Positions 18,607-27,839 of a stretch of DNA of 64,000 nt are shown piece by piece. The DNA lies in contig NZ_CP032098.1 of assembly GCF_003544935.1 (NCBI RefSeq), positions 1,240,001-1,304,000 on the forward strand. Reading direction: 5' to 3'. Both the position numbers and the translations under genes were made by a program. Source of the DNA: Malaciobacter molluscorum LMG 25693 (lineage in GTDB: Bacteria > Campylobacterota > Campylobacteria > Campylobacterales > Arcobacteraceae). How positions within the stretch are numbered: position 1 is the first letter of the stretch; every line of letters starts with the position of its first letter. The notes under the pieces are model-generated. The model was not told the DNA's origin. It ran no database searches and worked only from the letters and a program-made list of their open reading frames with translations.

Positions 18607-21600
18607 TGTCGTTTTTAGATAAGTTATTTGGAGAAAATAAAGAGGAAAAAGAACTTGCCTCAAATGAACAGGAGAGTACAAACTTTTTTGATATTGATAA
18701 TATAAAAGATACAGAAACTATAGAACAGATTATAAAATATAATGATTTTAATATTTTAAAAACAAAAATTAATAGTTCTAATTGTAGGCAAGCAGATAAT
18801 AATTTTAAGATGCCTTTATATTATGCAACAATTAATAAAAGAATTGAAGTTATAAAATATCTTTTTGAATTAGGTTGTGATTTTGAAGATGCAAAAGGGA
18901 TGCTTGGAGGTAGTGCAATAATTACTATCATAAGTACAGGTAATAAAGAAATTTTAAAAACTTTTATTGAAGCTGGATATAAAGTAATCTCAGGTAAAAG
19001 TGCTATTATGGCAATTTCAGTTGAAAATGCACCATTAGATTTTATAGAATATTTGATTGAACTTGATGTTCCTATGGATAGTTTAGAAAGAAAAATATCT
19101 AAAGATTTAATTGACGAAGATACAAAAGAGCAGTATGAAAAATATACACCTTTAGAACTTGCAGTATTTAATAATAGAGAATATGAAGTTTTAGAAGCTT
19201 TAATCCAAGCTGGATGTCCTTTAAATGAAGAAAAAAATATCAATTTTGTTTCAAGAGTAATAAACACTAGTCTTAGTCCTTCTACGAAAGCAAAAACTTT
19301 ACATTTGTTAAATAGATTAAATAAATTGGATTTAAATATAAAAGATGAAGAAGGAAATAATCTAGTCAAACAAGCTATTAATGTAGGTGATACTAGATCT
19401 TTAAAAGAGTTGATTTTATTAGGGGCCGATTTCTCCGATTATATTTATACAATAAATGATATGCTAACTATAAAAGATTTAGAATATATTATAGATTCTA
19501 TTAAAAGTCAAGGTAAAAATATAGATGACTTTTTATCTTTACTTGTAAAATCAAGAATAGAAAGTTATATGCAAGAGTATGATGATTTAAGTCATAAAAA
19601 TATTATATATCAGATTGTTATAAATACTAGATTAGAAGAGAATGAAAAGGTTGAATTATTACAAATAGCTCTTTCAAAAAAAGCTGATATAAATTTTACT
19701 TTGTGTGATGATAAAAATACACTATTTATAGTTTGTAAAAATTTATTTATAGGAAAAGATATTTGTGTTGCCAAATTTTTATTGGAAAATGGTGCAGAGA
19801 TTGAATATGGTGGAAATAGTGCTCTATTTCATGCAATTAGTGAATATAATATTCCTTTAATAGAACTTCTTTTATCTTTTAATGCAAATACAAATTTTGT
19901 AAATAATGAAAAAGAAGGGGTAATTAATTATTTTTATAAAGAACATATAAATTTAAATAGTGTAGTTAAAAAAAGAGAAGTTTTACAACTGCTTGTTAAT
20001 TCAGGTTTAAATATTAATACTCAAGTTAAATATGAAACAAAAGATAAAAAATTCGAAGATGAACTTATATCTTTTTTTGCTATTTTTTGTATTGAAAATG
20101 AGTTTAGACTTATTGATTATATTTTTGAAAATAATATTGAAATTAAAGATGAAGAGTCTATTTATTATGCAATAAAATATCTTAAAAAAGATATTTTATT
20201 AAAAGAGATTATTAAAATAAATCCTTCTTATGAAAGAAAAAATTATTATGAAAGATTAGGTGAAAAATCAAATGCAAATATTATACATTTAGCTTTTGAA
20301 AATTATTTATCTGAAGAGTTTATTTATTATGTTTTAGAAACTTATCCTACTATAAAAGCATACAATGAAATTGAACCTATTGCTTTACATATCATTAAGT
20401 CAAGTTTCTATTCTTTGGAAATTTTTGAAAAAATTATTAAAAAAGATAATAATATTAATAGATACTACTCTTTTCAAACTAATGATGAGATAGGTGAATA
20501 TATATCAAAAGGTACATTATTATTATGTCTTGCCAGATTAGCTAAAGATTTAGATAAGAATAATAAATATTTTAAAGCTATAAAAATTCTTTTAGAAAAT
20601 GGTGTTGATATTAATTTGGCTTATAAATTTGGACATAATAACAAAGTATATCCTAAAGGGCATTCTGTTTTTATTAGTGCGATAAATAAAAATAGATTAA
20701 ATAAAGAGTTATATGATCTATTTTATGAATATGGCGGAAGTTTGATAAAACCAGTAAAAGAGTGCTTTAATGAATCTTCTATTCATTCAATACTTAGATT
20801 TTTGGATGATGATAATGTTATTATTGAATATTTAGATTATTGTTGGGAAAAAGAACCTTTTGATTTAGAATATAAAAATAGTATGAATTCTACTATCTTA
20901 TTAAATGCTGCTATGAGTTGTAATGCAAAAGTTATAAAATGGCTTGCAAATAAAGGGGCAAATGTTAATATTGTAGGTGGTTATGATAATTGTTCTGCTT
21001 TACATAAAGCAATCGATAATTACTCTTTTATTGATCCATTACAAAGACTTGATACTGTAAAAACATTACTTGACTTAGGTGTAGATATAGAGCAGTTCGA
21101 TAGTGAACAAAAGACACCTTTAATGGTTGCTGCAAATGTAGGAACAACTCATGTATTAAAAGAATTATTACAAAGAGGTGCAGATGTAAATCATGTTAAT
21201 GAAAACAATGAAAGTGCAATACATTTTGCTGTATTAGGTAAATATAGTTATGATTTGGATTTTAGATTTGAAACAATAAAAAGTAAAATAATTACTGACT
21301 TGGTAAATGCAAAAGCAGACATAAATTTAGTAAGCGATAATGGAGCAACAGCTCTTATATATGCTATAGATTATGGATATAGGGAAATTTTTGATACTTT
21401 AATTAATTTTGATGCTGATGTTAATCAGGCTTGTTCACATGGTTATACTCCTTTATATTATGCAACTTTAATTAAAGATAGATATTTTATAAATAAACTT
21501 TATGCTACAAATAAACTTGATGTAAATAAAGTAAATGAATTTAATTTTACAGTTTTACATCAAATAGTAAACTTAGATATACCAAATGAAGTGTTTAAAA

Positions 21601-21869
21601 ATATGCTTATTAAACTTATTGAAATGGGCCTAGATATAAATTATCATAAAAATATTGAACCTGCACTTTTAATGTATATAAAAACAATGGAATTTGTAGG
21701 AGATAGACAAGTTGGATTTGTGTCATCAAAGAAAAAACCAAAAGAGATAGAACATAAAAAAGTTGAGATTTTTATAGAATATGGTGCAGATTTAAATTTA
21801 TGTTTAGAGTTTGCAAAAAAACAAAATGAACCAAAAGATATTTTTGAATATTTAGAAAGCTTAATATAA
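18606..21869 (+). CDS. Giant ankyrin-repeat protein (second of a tandem pair)
   Basis: The 1087-residue protein is a diverged paralogue of the gene before it. Both start with a short MSF..K.F/LFG-like leader, and both keep a stretch with IDPL.R..TVK.L.D.G.DIEQ.DSEQ.TPLM.AAN near the same distance from the end. Ankyrin repeats such as TALIYAIDYGYREIFDTLIN and TPLYYATLIKDRYFI are clear; the N-terminal two thirds carry more degenerate repeats. It has no signal peptide or membrane helix. The start overlaps the first gene's stop (TAATG), so the two are made together, perhaps as partners. Duplication followed by divergence is inferred. Confidence 0.85.
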   Translation: MSFLDKLFGENKEEKELASNEQESTNFFDIDNIKDTETIEQIIKYNDFNILKTKINSSNCRQADNNFKMPLYYATINKRIEVIKYLFELGCDFEDAKGMLGGSAIITIISTGNKEILKTFIEAGYKVISGKSAIMAISVENAPLDFIEYLIELDVPMDSLERKISKDLIDEDTKEQYEKYTPLELAVFNNREYEVLEALIQAGCPLNEEKNINFVSRVINTSLSPSTKAKTLHLLNRLNKLDLNIKDEEGNNLVKQAINVGDTRSLKELILLGADFSDYIYTINDMLTIKDLEYIIDSIKSQGKNIDDFLSLLVKSRIESYMQEYDDLSHKNIIYQIVINTRLEENEKVELLQIALSKKADINFTLCDDKNTLFIVCKNLFIGKDICVAKFLLENGAEIEYGGNSALFHAISEYNIPLIELLLSFNANTNFVNNEKEGVINYFYKEHINLNSVVKKREVLQLLVNSGLNINTQVKYETKDKKFEDELISFFAIFCIENEFRLIDYIFENNIEIKDEESIYYAIKYLKKDILLKEIIKINPSYERKNYYERLGEKSNANIIHLAFENYLSEEFIYYVLETYPTIKAYNEIEPIALHIIKSSFYSLEIFEKIIKKDNNINRYYSFQTNDEIGEYISKGTLLLCLARLAKDLDKNNKYFKAIKILLENGVDINLAYKFGHNNKVYPKGHSVFISAINKNRLNKELYDLFYEYGGSLIKPVKECFNESSIHSILRFLDDDNVIIEYLDYCWEKEPFDLEYKNSMNSTILLNAAMSCNAKVIKWLANKGANVNIVGGYDNCSALHKAIDNYSFIDPLQRLDTVKTLLDLGVDIEQFDSEQKTPLMVAANVGTTHVLKELLQRGADVNHVNENNESAIHFAVLGKYSYDLDFRFETIKSKIITDLVNAKADINLVSDNGATALIYAIDYGYREIFDTLINFDADVNQACSHGYTPLYYATLIKDRYFINKLYATNKLDVNKVNEFNFTVLHQIVNLDIPNEVFKNMLIKLIEMGLDINYHKNIEPALLMYIKTMEFVGDRQVGFVSSKKKPKEIEHKKVEIFIEYGADLNLCLEFAKKQNEPKDIFEYLESLI

Positions 21870-21897
21870 AAAATAAAAGATTTGTATTTATAAAAGT

Positions 21898-21919
21898 ATT
21901 ATAGCCATTTGGCTATAAT
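21898..21919 (+). promoter_or_regulatory. mutS2 promoter embedded in a palindrome
   Basis: A perfect inverted repeat with nine-base arms, ATTATAGCC – ATTT – GGCTATAAT, ends in the -10 hexamer TATAAT (21914–21919), preceded by G-C as in Campylobacterota promoters. The expected start of transcription, seven bases further, falls one base before the mutS2 ATG. The palindrome could be an operator, a terminator of the ankyrin operon, or both. Confidence 0.6.
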
Positions 21920-21926
21920 TCGCCCT

Positions 21927-24122
21927 ATGCAAGATATAATAAAAAAACTAGACCTAACAGAATATTTAGAAACATTTCAAGAACTTTTTTCAAGAAAAAA
22001 AAGTATTGTTATTGAAGGCGATATTCATTTACATTATAAATTAATAGAAGAACTATCAAAGTTTGATTTCAATGCACCAAAAGAGGTTGCAAATTTAGAT
22101 AACTGCTTAATACATATTCAAAAGCAGGGAATTTTAAAACTTTATGATATCTATGAGTTTACTAAAATTATCAGATATTTTTTATATTTAAAAAGATTTA
22201 ATTTTGAAGGAAAATTAAAAGAGTGGATTGATAAAATAGTTGTGCCTAATGATATTTTGGAACTTGATAACTATTTTGATTCTAAAGGAAATTTAAAACA
22301 AGGGATTGATGAGGATTTTGATAATATTCAGGATGCAATTTATAAAAATAAAGAATTAATTAGACAAAATCTTTATAAATTAATTAACTCATCAAAATTA
22401 AAACCATATTTAGTTGATACTCAAGTACACTTAATAAATGATCAAGAAGCTATCTTGGCAAGAGGTGGTTTTAATCATGTTGTTAAAGCAACAGTTATAC
22501 ATAGATCGAATTCAGGATTTTTCTATATTGTCCCTCATACTATAAGTGAGTTAAAACAAAAAAGAAGTGATCTTATAAATAAGCAAGAAGAAGTTATTTT
22601 AAAACTTTGTAAACAAATATCATCTATGTTTGAAAAAAACTTACTATTTTTAAAATTTATAAATAAAGAATTTGATAGATTTGATCATTATCAAGCAAGA
22701 CTATTTTTTGCAAAATCACAAGATAAAAACTTTTTATTGCCAAGTAAAAAAAACAATTGTAAGTTAATAGATTTTAAGCATCCTGCCTTATCAGGGGCAA
22801 AACCTATTACTGTTGATTTCTCAAAATCAGTTATCATGATTACTGGTGTAAATGCTGGTGGTAAAACAATGATGTTAAAATCAATTTTATCTTCAGTTTT
22901 TATGTCTAAATATTTGATTCCTTATCATGCAGATAAGTCATCTCAAATTGGCAGTTTTAAAAATATTTTGGCTGTTTTGGATGATCCTCAAAGTGTAAAA
23001 AATGATATTTCTACATTTGCGGGAAGAATGGTAGAGTTTTCTTCTTTATTTACACAAAGAAATGCAATTGTTGGAGTTGATGAGATTGAGTTGGGGACTG
23101 ATTCTGATGAAGCCGCAAGTTTATTTAAAGTAATAATCGAAGAGTTAATAAAAAAAGATATTAAAATAATCATAACAACTCACCATAAAAGACTAGCTGC
23201 ATTATTAGCATCAAATGATGATGTTGAGTTAATAGCAGCACTTTATGATGAAGAAAATCGAATACCAACTTATGAATTCTTACAAGGAACTATTGGAAAA
23301 TCATATGCTTTTGAAACGGCAAGTAGATATGGAATTCCCCATAATATTGTGAAATTAGCAAAAAAAGTATATGGTGAAGATAAAGATAAGTTAAATGAAC
23401 TTATTGAAAGAAGTAGTGAACTTGAAAGAGAGTACAAACAAAAAATCCAAAAACTTGATGAAGAGTTAGAAAAAACAAATAGATTACAAAAAGGTTTAAA
23501 AGAGCAAAGAGAAAACTTAGATCAGTTAATATATTCGGAAAAGTCTAAACTTCAAAGAGAGTATAAAGATGCTAGGGATGAAGCAAAAAAAGCAATTAAA
23601 GCGAAGATTTATCAAGAAGGTCATAGACATTTAAATACAGCACACTCTAAAGCTTCAAGTATTAAAACTCAAAGTGTAAAAGAGTATGAAGAGTTAAAAG
23701 TAGGTGATAGAGTAAAATATAGAACTTCTAAAGGAGTATTAGTCTCTATAAAAGGTAAACAAGCATTTATAGAAAATGATTCAGGAATGAAAATGAAAGT
23801 TCCTTTGTCAGAGTTATCAAGAAGTGGGAATATCCCAAAAATAAAACCCAAAACAACTGTAACTATATCTAAGCCAGAGACAGGAAGTGTTACTCTTGAT
23901 TTACATGGACAAAGAGTCGAAGAAGCTTTAGAAAATTTAGATAAGTTTTTATCTGATGCTTTAATTGCAGGGTTTGATGAAATTTTAGTTTATCATGGAA
24001 TAGGAACAGGAAAATTAGCAGCAGCAGTTAAAAAATATCTTGATAAACATCCAAAAATAAAATCATATGAAGATGCACATCCAAGTAGTGGTGGTTTTGG
24101 AGCAAAAGTAATTAAATTATAG
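21927..24122 (+). CDS. mutS2: MutS2 endonuclease / ribosome-rescue ATPase
   Basis: MutS2 is a MutS-like ATPase with a C-terminal Smr nuclease domain; in other bacteria it suppresses recombination or splits collided ribosomes. Visible parts are a MutS core with Walker A GVNAGGKTMML and the downstream GVDEIELGTDSDEAAS, a long charged coiled coil (about residues 490–570), and an Smr domain with LDLHGQRVEEAL and YHGIGTGKLAAAV at the C-terminus. I place the start at the ATG at 21927 (731 residues); an in-frame TTG at 21909 lies inside the promoter palindrome. There is no ribosome binding site and the -10 box is seven bases upstream, so the transcript may be leaderless. Confidence 0.92.
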   Translation: MQDIIKKLDLTEYLETFQELFSRKKSIVIEGDIHLHYKLIEELSKFDFNAPKEVANLDNCLIHIQKQGILKLYDIYEFTKIIRYFLYLKRFNFEGKLKEWIDKIVVPNDILELDNYFDSKGNLKQGIDEDFDNIQDAIYKNKELIRQNLYKLINSSKLKPYLVDTQVHLINDQEAILARGGFNHVVKATVIHRSNSGFFYIVPHTISELKQKRSDLINKQEEVILKLCKQISSMFEKNLLFLKFINKEFDRFDHYQARLFFAKSQDKNFLLPSKKNNCKLIDFKHPALSGAKPITVDFSKSVIMITGVNAGGKTMMLKSILSSVFMSKYLIPYHADKSSQIGSFKNILAVLDDPQSVKNDISTFAGRMVEFSSLFTQRNAIVGVDEIELGTDSDEAASLFKVIIEELIKKDIKIIITTHHKRLAALLASNDDVELIAALYDEENRIPTYEFLQGTIGKSYAFETASRYGIPHNIVKLAKKVYGEDKDKLNELIERSSELEREYKQKIQKLDEELEKTNRLQKGLKEQRENLDQLIYSEKSKLQREYKDARDEAKKAIKAKIYQEGHRHLNTAHSKASSIKTQSVKEYEELKVGDRVKYRTSKGVLVSIKGKQAFIENDSGMKMKVPLSELSRSGNIPKIKPKTTVTISKPETGSVTLDLHGQRVEEALENLDKFLSDALIAGFDEILVYHGIGTGKLAAAVKKYLDKHPKIKSYEDAHPSSGGFGAKVIKL

Positions 24123-24131
24123 TAAATAAGT

Positions 24132-24190
24132 AGAGGAAAGCGATGACTCTATATAGTGACGAATAAGAAGGAAGAATCATCATAGCCTCT
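24132..24190 (+). other. Imperfect hairpin in the mutS2–TerD-like gene gap
   Basis: The gap has paired segments AGAGG (24132–24136) with CCTCT (24186–24190), and GATGACT (24142–24148) with AATCATC (24175–24181, one mismatch), enclosing a purine-rich loop. There is no T-run directly after it, so it is not a textbook terminator. It may be a structured leader of the downstream gene or an accident; no known RNA family was recognised. Confidence 0.3.
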
Positions 24191-24230
24191 TAACCAATTA
24201 TACAATAAATATTAAAAAGGTAATATTAAA

Positions 24231-26363
24231 TTGATTGATTTTTTTGAAAATCCAATACAAAATATCTTAGATCATCAAAAGATTGCTATTAGAAAAAAAC
24301 AAGCTTTGTTTTTGACAAAACAAGATAAAAAGCATGAAGAAATTAAAACAGTTGGTGTAAGACTTCAAATGGAAGCTATGCAACTAGGTTTTGTTTTTAC
24401 AAATGAAGCTTTGAATTCTTTATTAAATGAAACAACAGTTTTAAAAAAAGAGATTTTGAATTTATTTAGTCAATTAACTGGTGCAAATAATATTTATAGA
24501 CCTTTTTATGAAAATTTTCCTTCTGAAGTTTTAGATCAAGATGATAGTGTTTTATACTTTAATGCCATTTTACACTATTTGTCACAAGGTATTTGGAGAC
24601 TTCCTTATCTTAAAAAAAATAGAGTTGATTTACCCTTAAAAGATATAGAATATAAAATAATAGATTTGATAAATGTAAATGATTATTTAGTATTATTTGA
24701 AAATTTATTATCTTCTGTTAGTTCTATCTCAAAAGATGATATGAAAAGTTTAGAGTTTTTTATTCGTGATTTTGATAGTGAAACACTTAAGAAGTTTTTA
24801 CCTAAACAAATAGTCTTTAAAGAAATACTTTGTAGCTTTTTTGGTCTTTGTCTTTTATATGAAAAAAATGATTTATTAGAAAACTTTGAATTAAAAACTT
24901 CAACAGATATTTTAAGAGTAGCTACTTTTATTAGTGGTGGAGATATATCATTAACTACAAATACAAAGTTTAAATTAAAAAGAAAAGTTAGAAAATATTT
25001 AATAAATAATCTAGAAAAAGTAATAATTATTGAAGATATTAAAAGACATGAAAAAAAATGGAAAAGACTTTTTCATTGTTTACATATTGGCGAATATAAA
25101 AATGCAAAAAAGTGTAATCAAATAGCTGATTTACTTAGAAATGAAAAATTAAGAACAAATAATTATATAATTGAACAAGCTTTGTTGGAATTAGATTTTG
25201 AAAAACTTATGGAATTTGTACCTCAAAATAGTGGAGAATTTGCACGAAGACTTGATCATTTGCTTAGAGTTTTTGATGAAAATAAGGCTAATAAAATTTT
25301 AGAAACTTTTAATAATAAGATTTCTAAAATCAGTAGTAAAGTTTTATATCAGTTATTAGCTCATTTTAGAGTTAGAAATAATAATCAAGAAAATATAATG
25401 CATAAGGAATTGTTAGATTTTAGAACAAGAGTTATTATGCCAAAAGGTGATGTTGGAAAAGTAAAAATATTAAAGTCAAAATTACCTGCAATATCTCAAA
25501 TTATTGTAAATAATATAATAAATGTAATCAAACAAGAACTTTTAAATAGATATAAAGATTTAGGAAATTTAGGAAAAGTCTGGATAAGTCCAAGTTTAAA
25601 AAATGCTCCAATACCTTTACAAATGAGAAGTTCTTCAGAAGGCTTAAAAGTAATTCAAAGAGGTACTAGATTGCCAATAAAAAAAGATAAAAATATTTTA
25701 AGATTTTTTGTTCATTGGATTGGTTTTGATATAGATTTAAGTGCTTGTTTTCTAACAAAAGATTTTTTATTGTATTCTCAGATTGCTTATTTCAATCTAA
25801 AGGGGAATGATTATAAAGCAGTTCATAGTGGAGATATTACTTATGCACCAGCACCTAATGGAGCTTGTGAATTTATTGATATTGATTTATCTTCTATAAA
25901 AGATAAAAAAATAAGATATATAACATTAGATGTTAGAGTATATAGCGGACCTTCTTTTAAATATCAAAATGCCAATGTAGGATGGATGTTTAGAGATAAA
26001 TTAGCAGATGAAGGTGAGATTTTTGATGCAAGAACAGTAAATCAAAGAATTAGTATAACAAATGAAAGTCAAAAAACATGTTTAGTAGCAGCTTTTGATA
26101 TTTTAAAAAATGAAATTATTTGGTTAGATTTAAAGGGAAGTTCTTCTTGTTTAGTTTCAGGAAATAATGTATTAAGTAATGTTACAAATATTAGAGAACT
26201 TTTAAAATCAACAGTTGATTTCAAAGAGATAAGTTTATATGAATTATTTTATTTTCATGCTAATGCAAGAGGAGAATTGGTAGAAAATAAAGAAGATGCC
26301 AATACTGTTTTTGATGAGGATATGATTTTTAAATATGAAGAAGTTTTAGCAAAGTATATTTAA
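24231..26363 (+). CDS. Large protein with C-terminal TerD-like domain
   Basis: The 710-residue protein has a long helical N-terminal region without recognised motifs. From about residue 490 it has a TerD-type (tellurium/stress) domain: FFVHWIGFDIDLSACFL, then VHSGDITYAPAPNGACEFIDIDL and YITLDVRVYSGPSF. The aspartate-rich turns fit the calcium-binding motifs of TerD proteins. The order resembles the MXAN_6230/SCO0854-type family, in which a TerD-like domain ends a large protein; I cannot see a RING-type cysteine cluster at the N-terminus. The start is TTG after AAGGTAA. No other ter genes are nearby, so it is a stand-alone member. Function is unknown. Confidence 0.7.
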   Translation: MIDFFENPIQNILDHQKIAIRKKQALFLTKQDKKHEEIKTVGVRLQMEAMQLGFVFTNEALNSLLNETTVLKKEILNLFSQLTGANNIYRPFYENFPSEVLDQDDSVLYFNAILHYLSQGIWRLPYLKKNRVDLPLKDIEYKIIDLINVNDYLVLFENLLSSVSSISKDDMKSLEFFIRDFDSETLKKFLPKQIVFKEILCSFFGLCLLYEKNDLLENFELKTSTDILRVATFISGGDISLTTNTKFKLKRKVRKYLINNLEKVIIIEDIKRHEKKWKRLFHCLHIGEYKNAKKCNQIADLLRNEKLRTNNYIIEQALLELDFEKLMEFVPQNSGEFARRLDHLLRVFDENKANKILETFNNKISKISSKVLYQLLAHFRVRNNNQENIMHKELLDFRTRVIMPKGDVGKVKILKSKLPAISQIIVNNIINVIKQELLNRYKDLGNLGKVWISPSLKNAPIPLQMRSSSEGLKVIQRGTRLPIKKDKNILRFFVHWIGFDIDLSACFLTKDFLLYSQIAYFNLKGNDYKAVHSGDITYAPAPNGACEFIDIDLSSIKDKKIRYITLDVRVYSGPSFKYQNANVGWMFRDKLADEGEIFDARTVNQRISITNESQKTCLVAAFDILKNEIIWLDLKGSSSCLVSGNNVLSNVTNIRELLKSTVDFKEISLYELFYFHANARGELVENKEDANTVFDEDMIFKYEEVLAKYI

Positions 26364-26450
26364 TATAATAAAATATAAAAGAATAACAAGATTTAATACT
26401 GTAAAATATATAAGTTTAAAAGATATTTTATTATTAATAAAAGGTTTGTA

Positions 26451-27275
26451 ATGCAAGAAGAATTAGAATCTATACAAAAAGTATATAATGTATTGATTGA
26501 GTTTTTTATGAATTATAGTTTCCAATTATTGGGAGCTATAATTATACTTATCTTGGGTTTTTTTGTAGCAAAAAAAATATCTCAAGCTGTTGAGAAACTA
26601 TGCTTAAAAAACAATCTTGATATAACTCTTACAAAGTTTATTGTAAATGTTGTTCGATTCACAATTATTATTGGTGCTGCAATTATTGCTATTGGAAAAC
26701 TTGGTATCACATTAACCCCATTTATTGCAGGTATTGGTGCTGCATCACTTGGTGCGGGATTGGCGTTGCAAGGAACATTATCAAATTATGGTGCAGGATT
26801 ATCTATAATAATTACAAGACCTTTTATAGTTGGTAATACAATTAGTGTGAAAGATGTTTATGGAATAGTAGAAGAGATAAAACTTGCACATACTATTTTA
26901 TTAACTGAAGATGGTGAAAAAATAACTGTACCAAATAAATATATTATTGGTGAAGTTATTGTAAATTCTTTTGATTATCGTATAGTTGAATCTACTATTG
27001 GAATAGCATATAATAGTGATGTAGAGAGTGCAATAACACTTATTTTAGAAGAATTAGAAAATTATAAAGACTTGATTTCAACTGAAGCTAAACCACAAGT
27101 TGGAATAAAAAATTTTGGTGATTCCTCTATAAATATTGAATATAGATATTGGGCAAAAACTGATAGTTATTTTGAAATACAGTATAAAATAAATCTCGCT
27201 ATATTTAATACTTTAAAGAAAAATTCAATTGAGATACCATTTCCAATTAGAGATGTTTTTATTCATAATACTTAA
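26451..27275 (+). CDS. Small MscS-type mechanosensitive channel
   Basis: This is an inner-membrane small-conductance mechanosensitive channel, 274 residues, close to E. coli MscS length. Three membrane helices are seen (about 18–40, 62–84 and 88–115). The glycine/alanine-rich pore helix reads GAASLGAGLALQGTLSNYGAG, followed by the beta domain GNTISVKDVYGIVEEIKL and VPNKYIIGEVIVN. It lacks the periplasmic extension of the larger MscS gene at 8186. A ribosome binding site AAAAGG precedes the ATG. It is followed by a strong terminator and appears monocistronic; the 87-base gap before it is A/T-rich. Confidence 0.93.
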   Translation: MQEELESIQKVYNVLIEFFMNYSFQLLGAIIILILGFFVAKKISQAVEKLCLKNNLDITLTKFIVNVVRFTIIIGAAIIAIGKLGITLTPFIAGIGAASLGAGLALQGTLSNYGAGLSIIITRPFIVGNTISVKDVYGIVEEIKLAHTILLTEDGEKITVPNKYIIGEVIVNSFDYRIVESTIGIAYNSDVESAITLILEELENYKDLISTEAKPQVGIKNFGDSSINIEYRYWAKTDSYFEIQYKINLAIFNTLKKNSIEIPFPIRDVFIHNT

Positions 27276-27278
27276 AAA

Positions 27279-27305
27279 AGAAGCAAAGAAATTGCTTCTT
27301 TTTAT
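27279..27305. terminator. Bidirectional terminator between mscS and minus-strand operon
   Basis: A perfect stem GAAGCAA – AGAAA – TTGCTTC (27280–27298) is flanked by six A on one side and five T on the other, so it works in both directions. It separates convergent genes. Confidence 0.85.
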
Positions 27306-27808
27306 TTAATAGATACAAAAGATTTAATTACACAATTTACTCTATCTTCTAATTCATCTATATTAGAATCTTTAAATTCTGTTTTTATTTTATAAATAGT
27401 TTGATTATCAAATATAAAATCAAATGAAATATATCCATTATTTGAATCTATATCTTTTTCCCTGAATGATGAGTTAATTGTTATATATTTTATAGCATTA
27501 TGTTCGTATTCTTCTTCGTAGTTGTCTAAAACAGAATCAAGTATATGTTTAAAATCCGATTCTGAAAAGTAAGATTTAATATCACTTTTCTTAGCATAAT
27601 TCATAGATATATTTAGTTTATAATTACCAGCAGATAAAAGTTCTTTTGCTTTTGCAATAGTTTTTTTATCATAGATTTCCTCGTATGTATTAGTTACATT
27701 TTGACAAGTTAATCTATTTGGTTTTTTACTACTGTTTGTTTGATTATATATGACAAATATAATTACAATAAAAACTAATATAAAAATAGAATATAAAAAC
27801 TTGTTCAT
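27302..27808 (-). CDS. Membrane-anchored hypothetical protein
   Basis: This 168-residue protein is not recognised. Residues 4–21 form one hydrophobic helix with a short cytoplasmic end, so the rest should lie in the periplasm anchored to the inner membrane. The soluble part is charged, with two cysteines (in LTCQNV and VNCVIK) that could form a disulfide. It begins 31 bases after the DUF748 gene on the same strand with a ribosome binding site (AAGGAAGGGAATG), so the two are probably co-transcribed. It may assist the DUF748 protein; that is inference from position only. Confidence 0.65.
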   Translation of the reverse strand: MNKFLYSIFILVFIVIIFVIYNQTNSSKKPNRLTCQNVTNTYEEIYDKKTIAKAKELLSAGNYKLNISMNYAKKSDIKSYFSESDFKHILDSVLDNYEEEYEHNAIKYITINSSFREKDIDSNNGYISFDFIFDNQTIYKIKTEFKDSNIDELEDRVNCVIKSFVSIK

Positions 27809-27839
27809 TCCCTTCCTTCTTTAAATATAAAAGAGGTTT

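Noticed and set aside
24122-24230. Fluoride riboswitch, suggested by GATGACTCT
   Set aside because: The required 5' GGCGATGG-type block and pseudoknot partner are absent.
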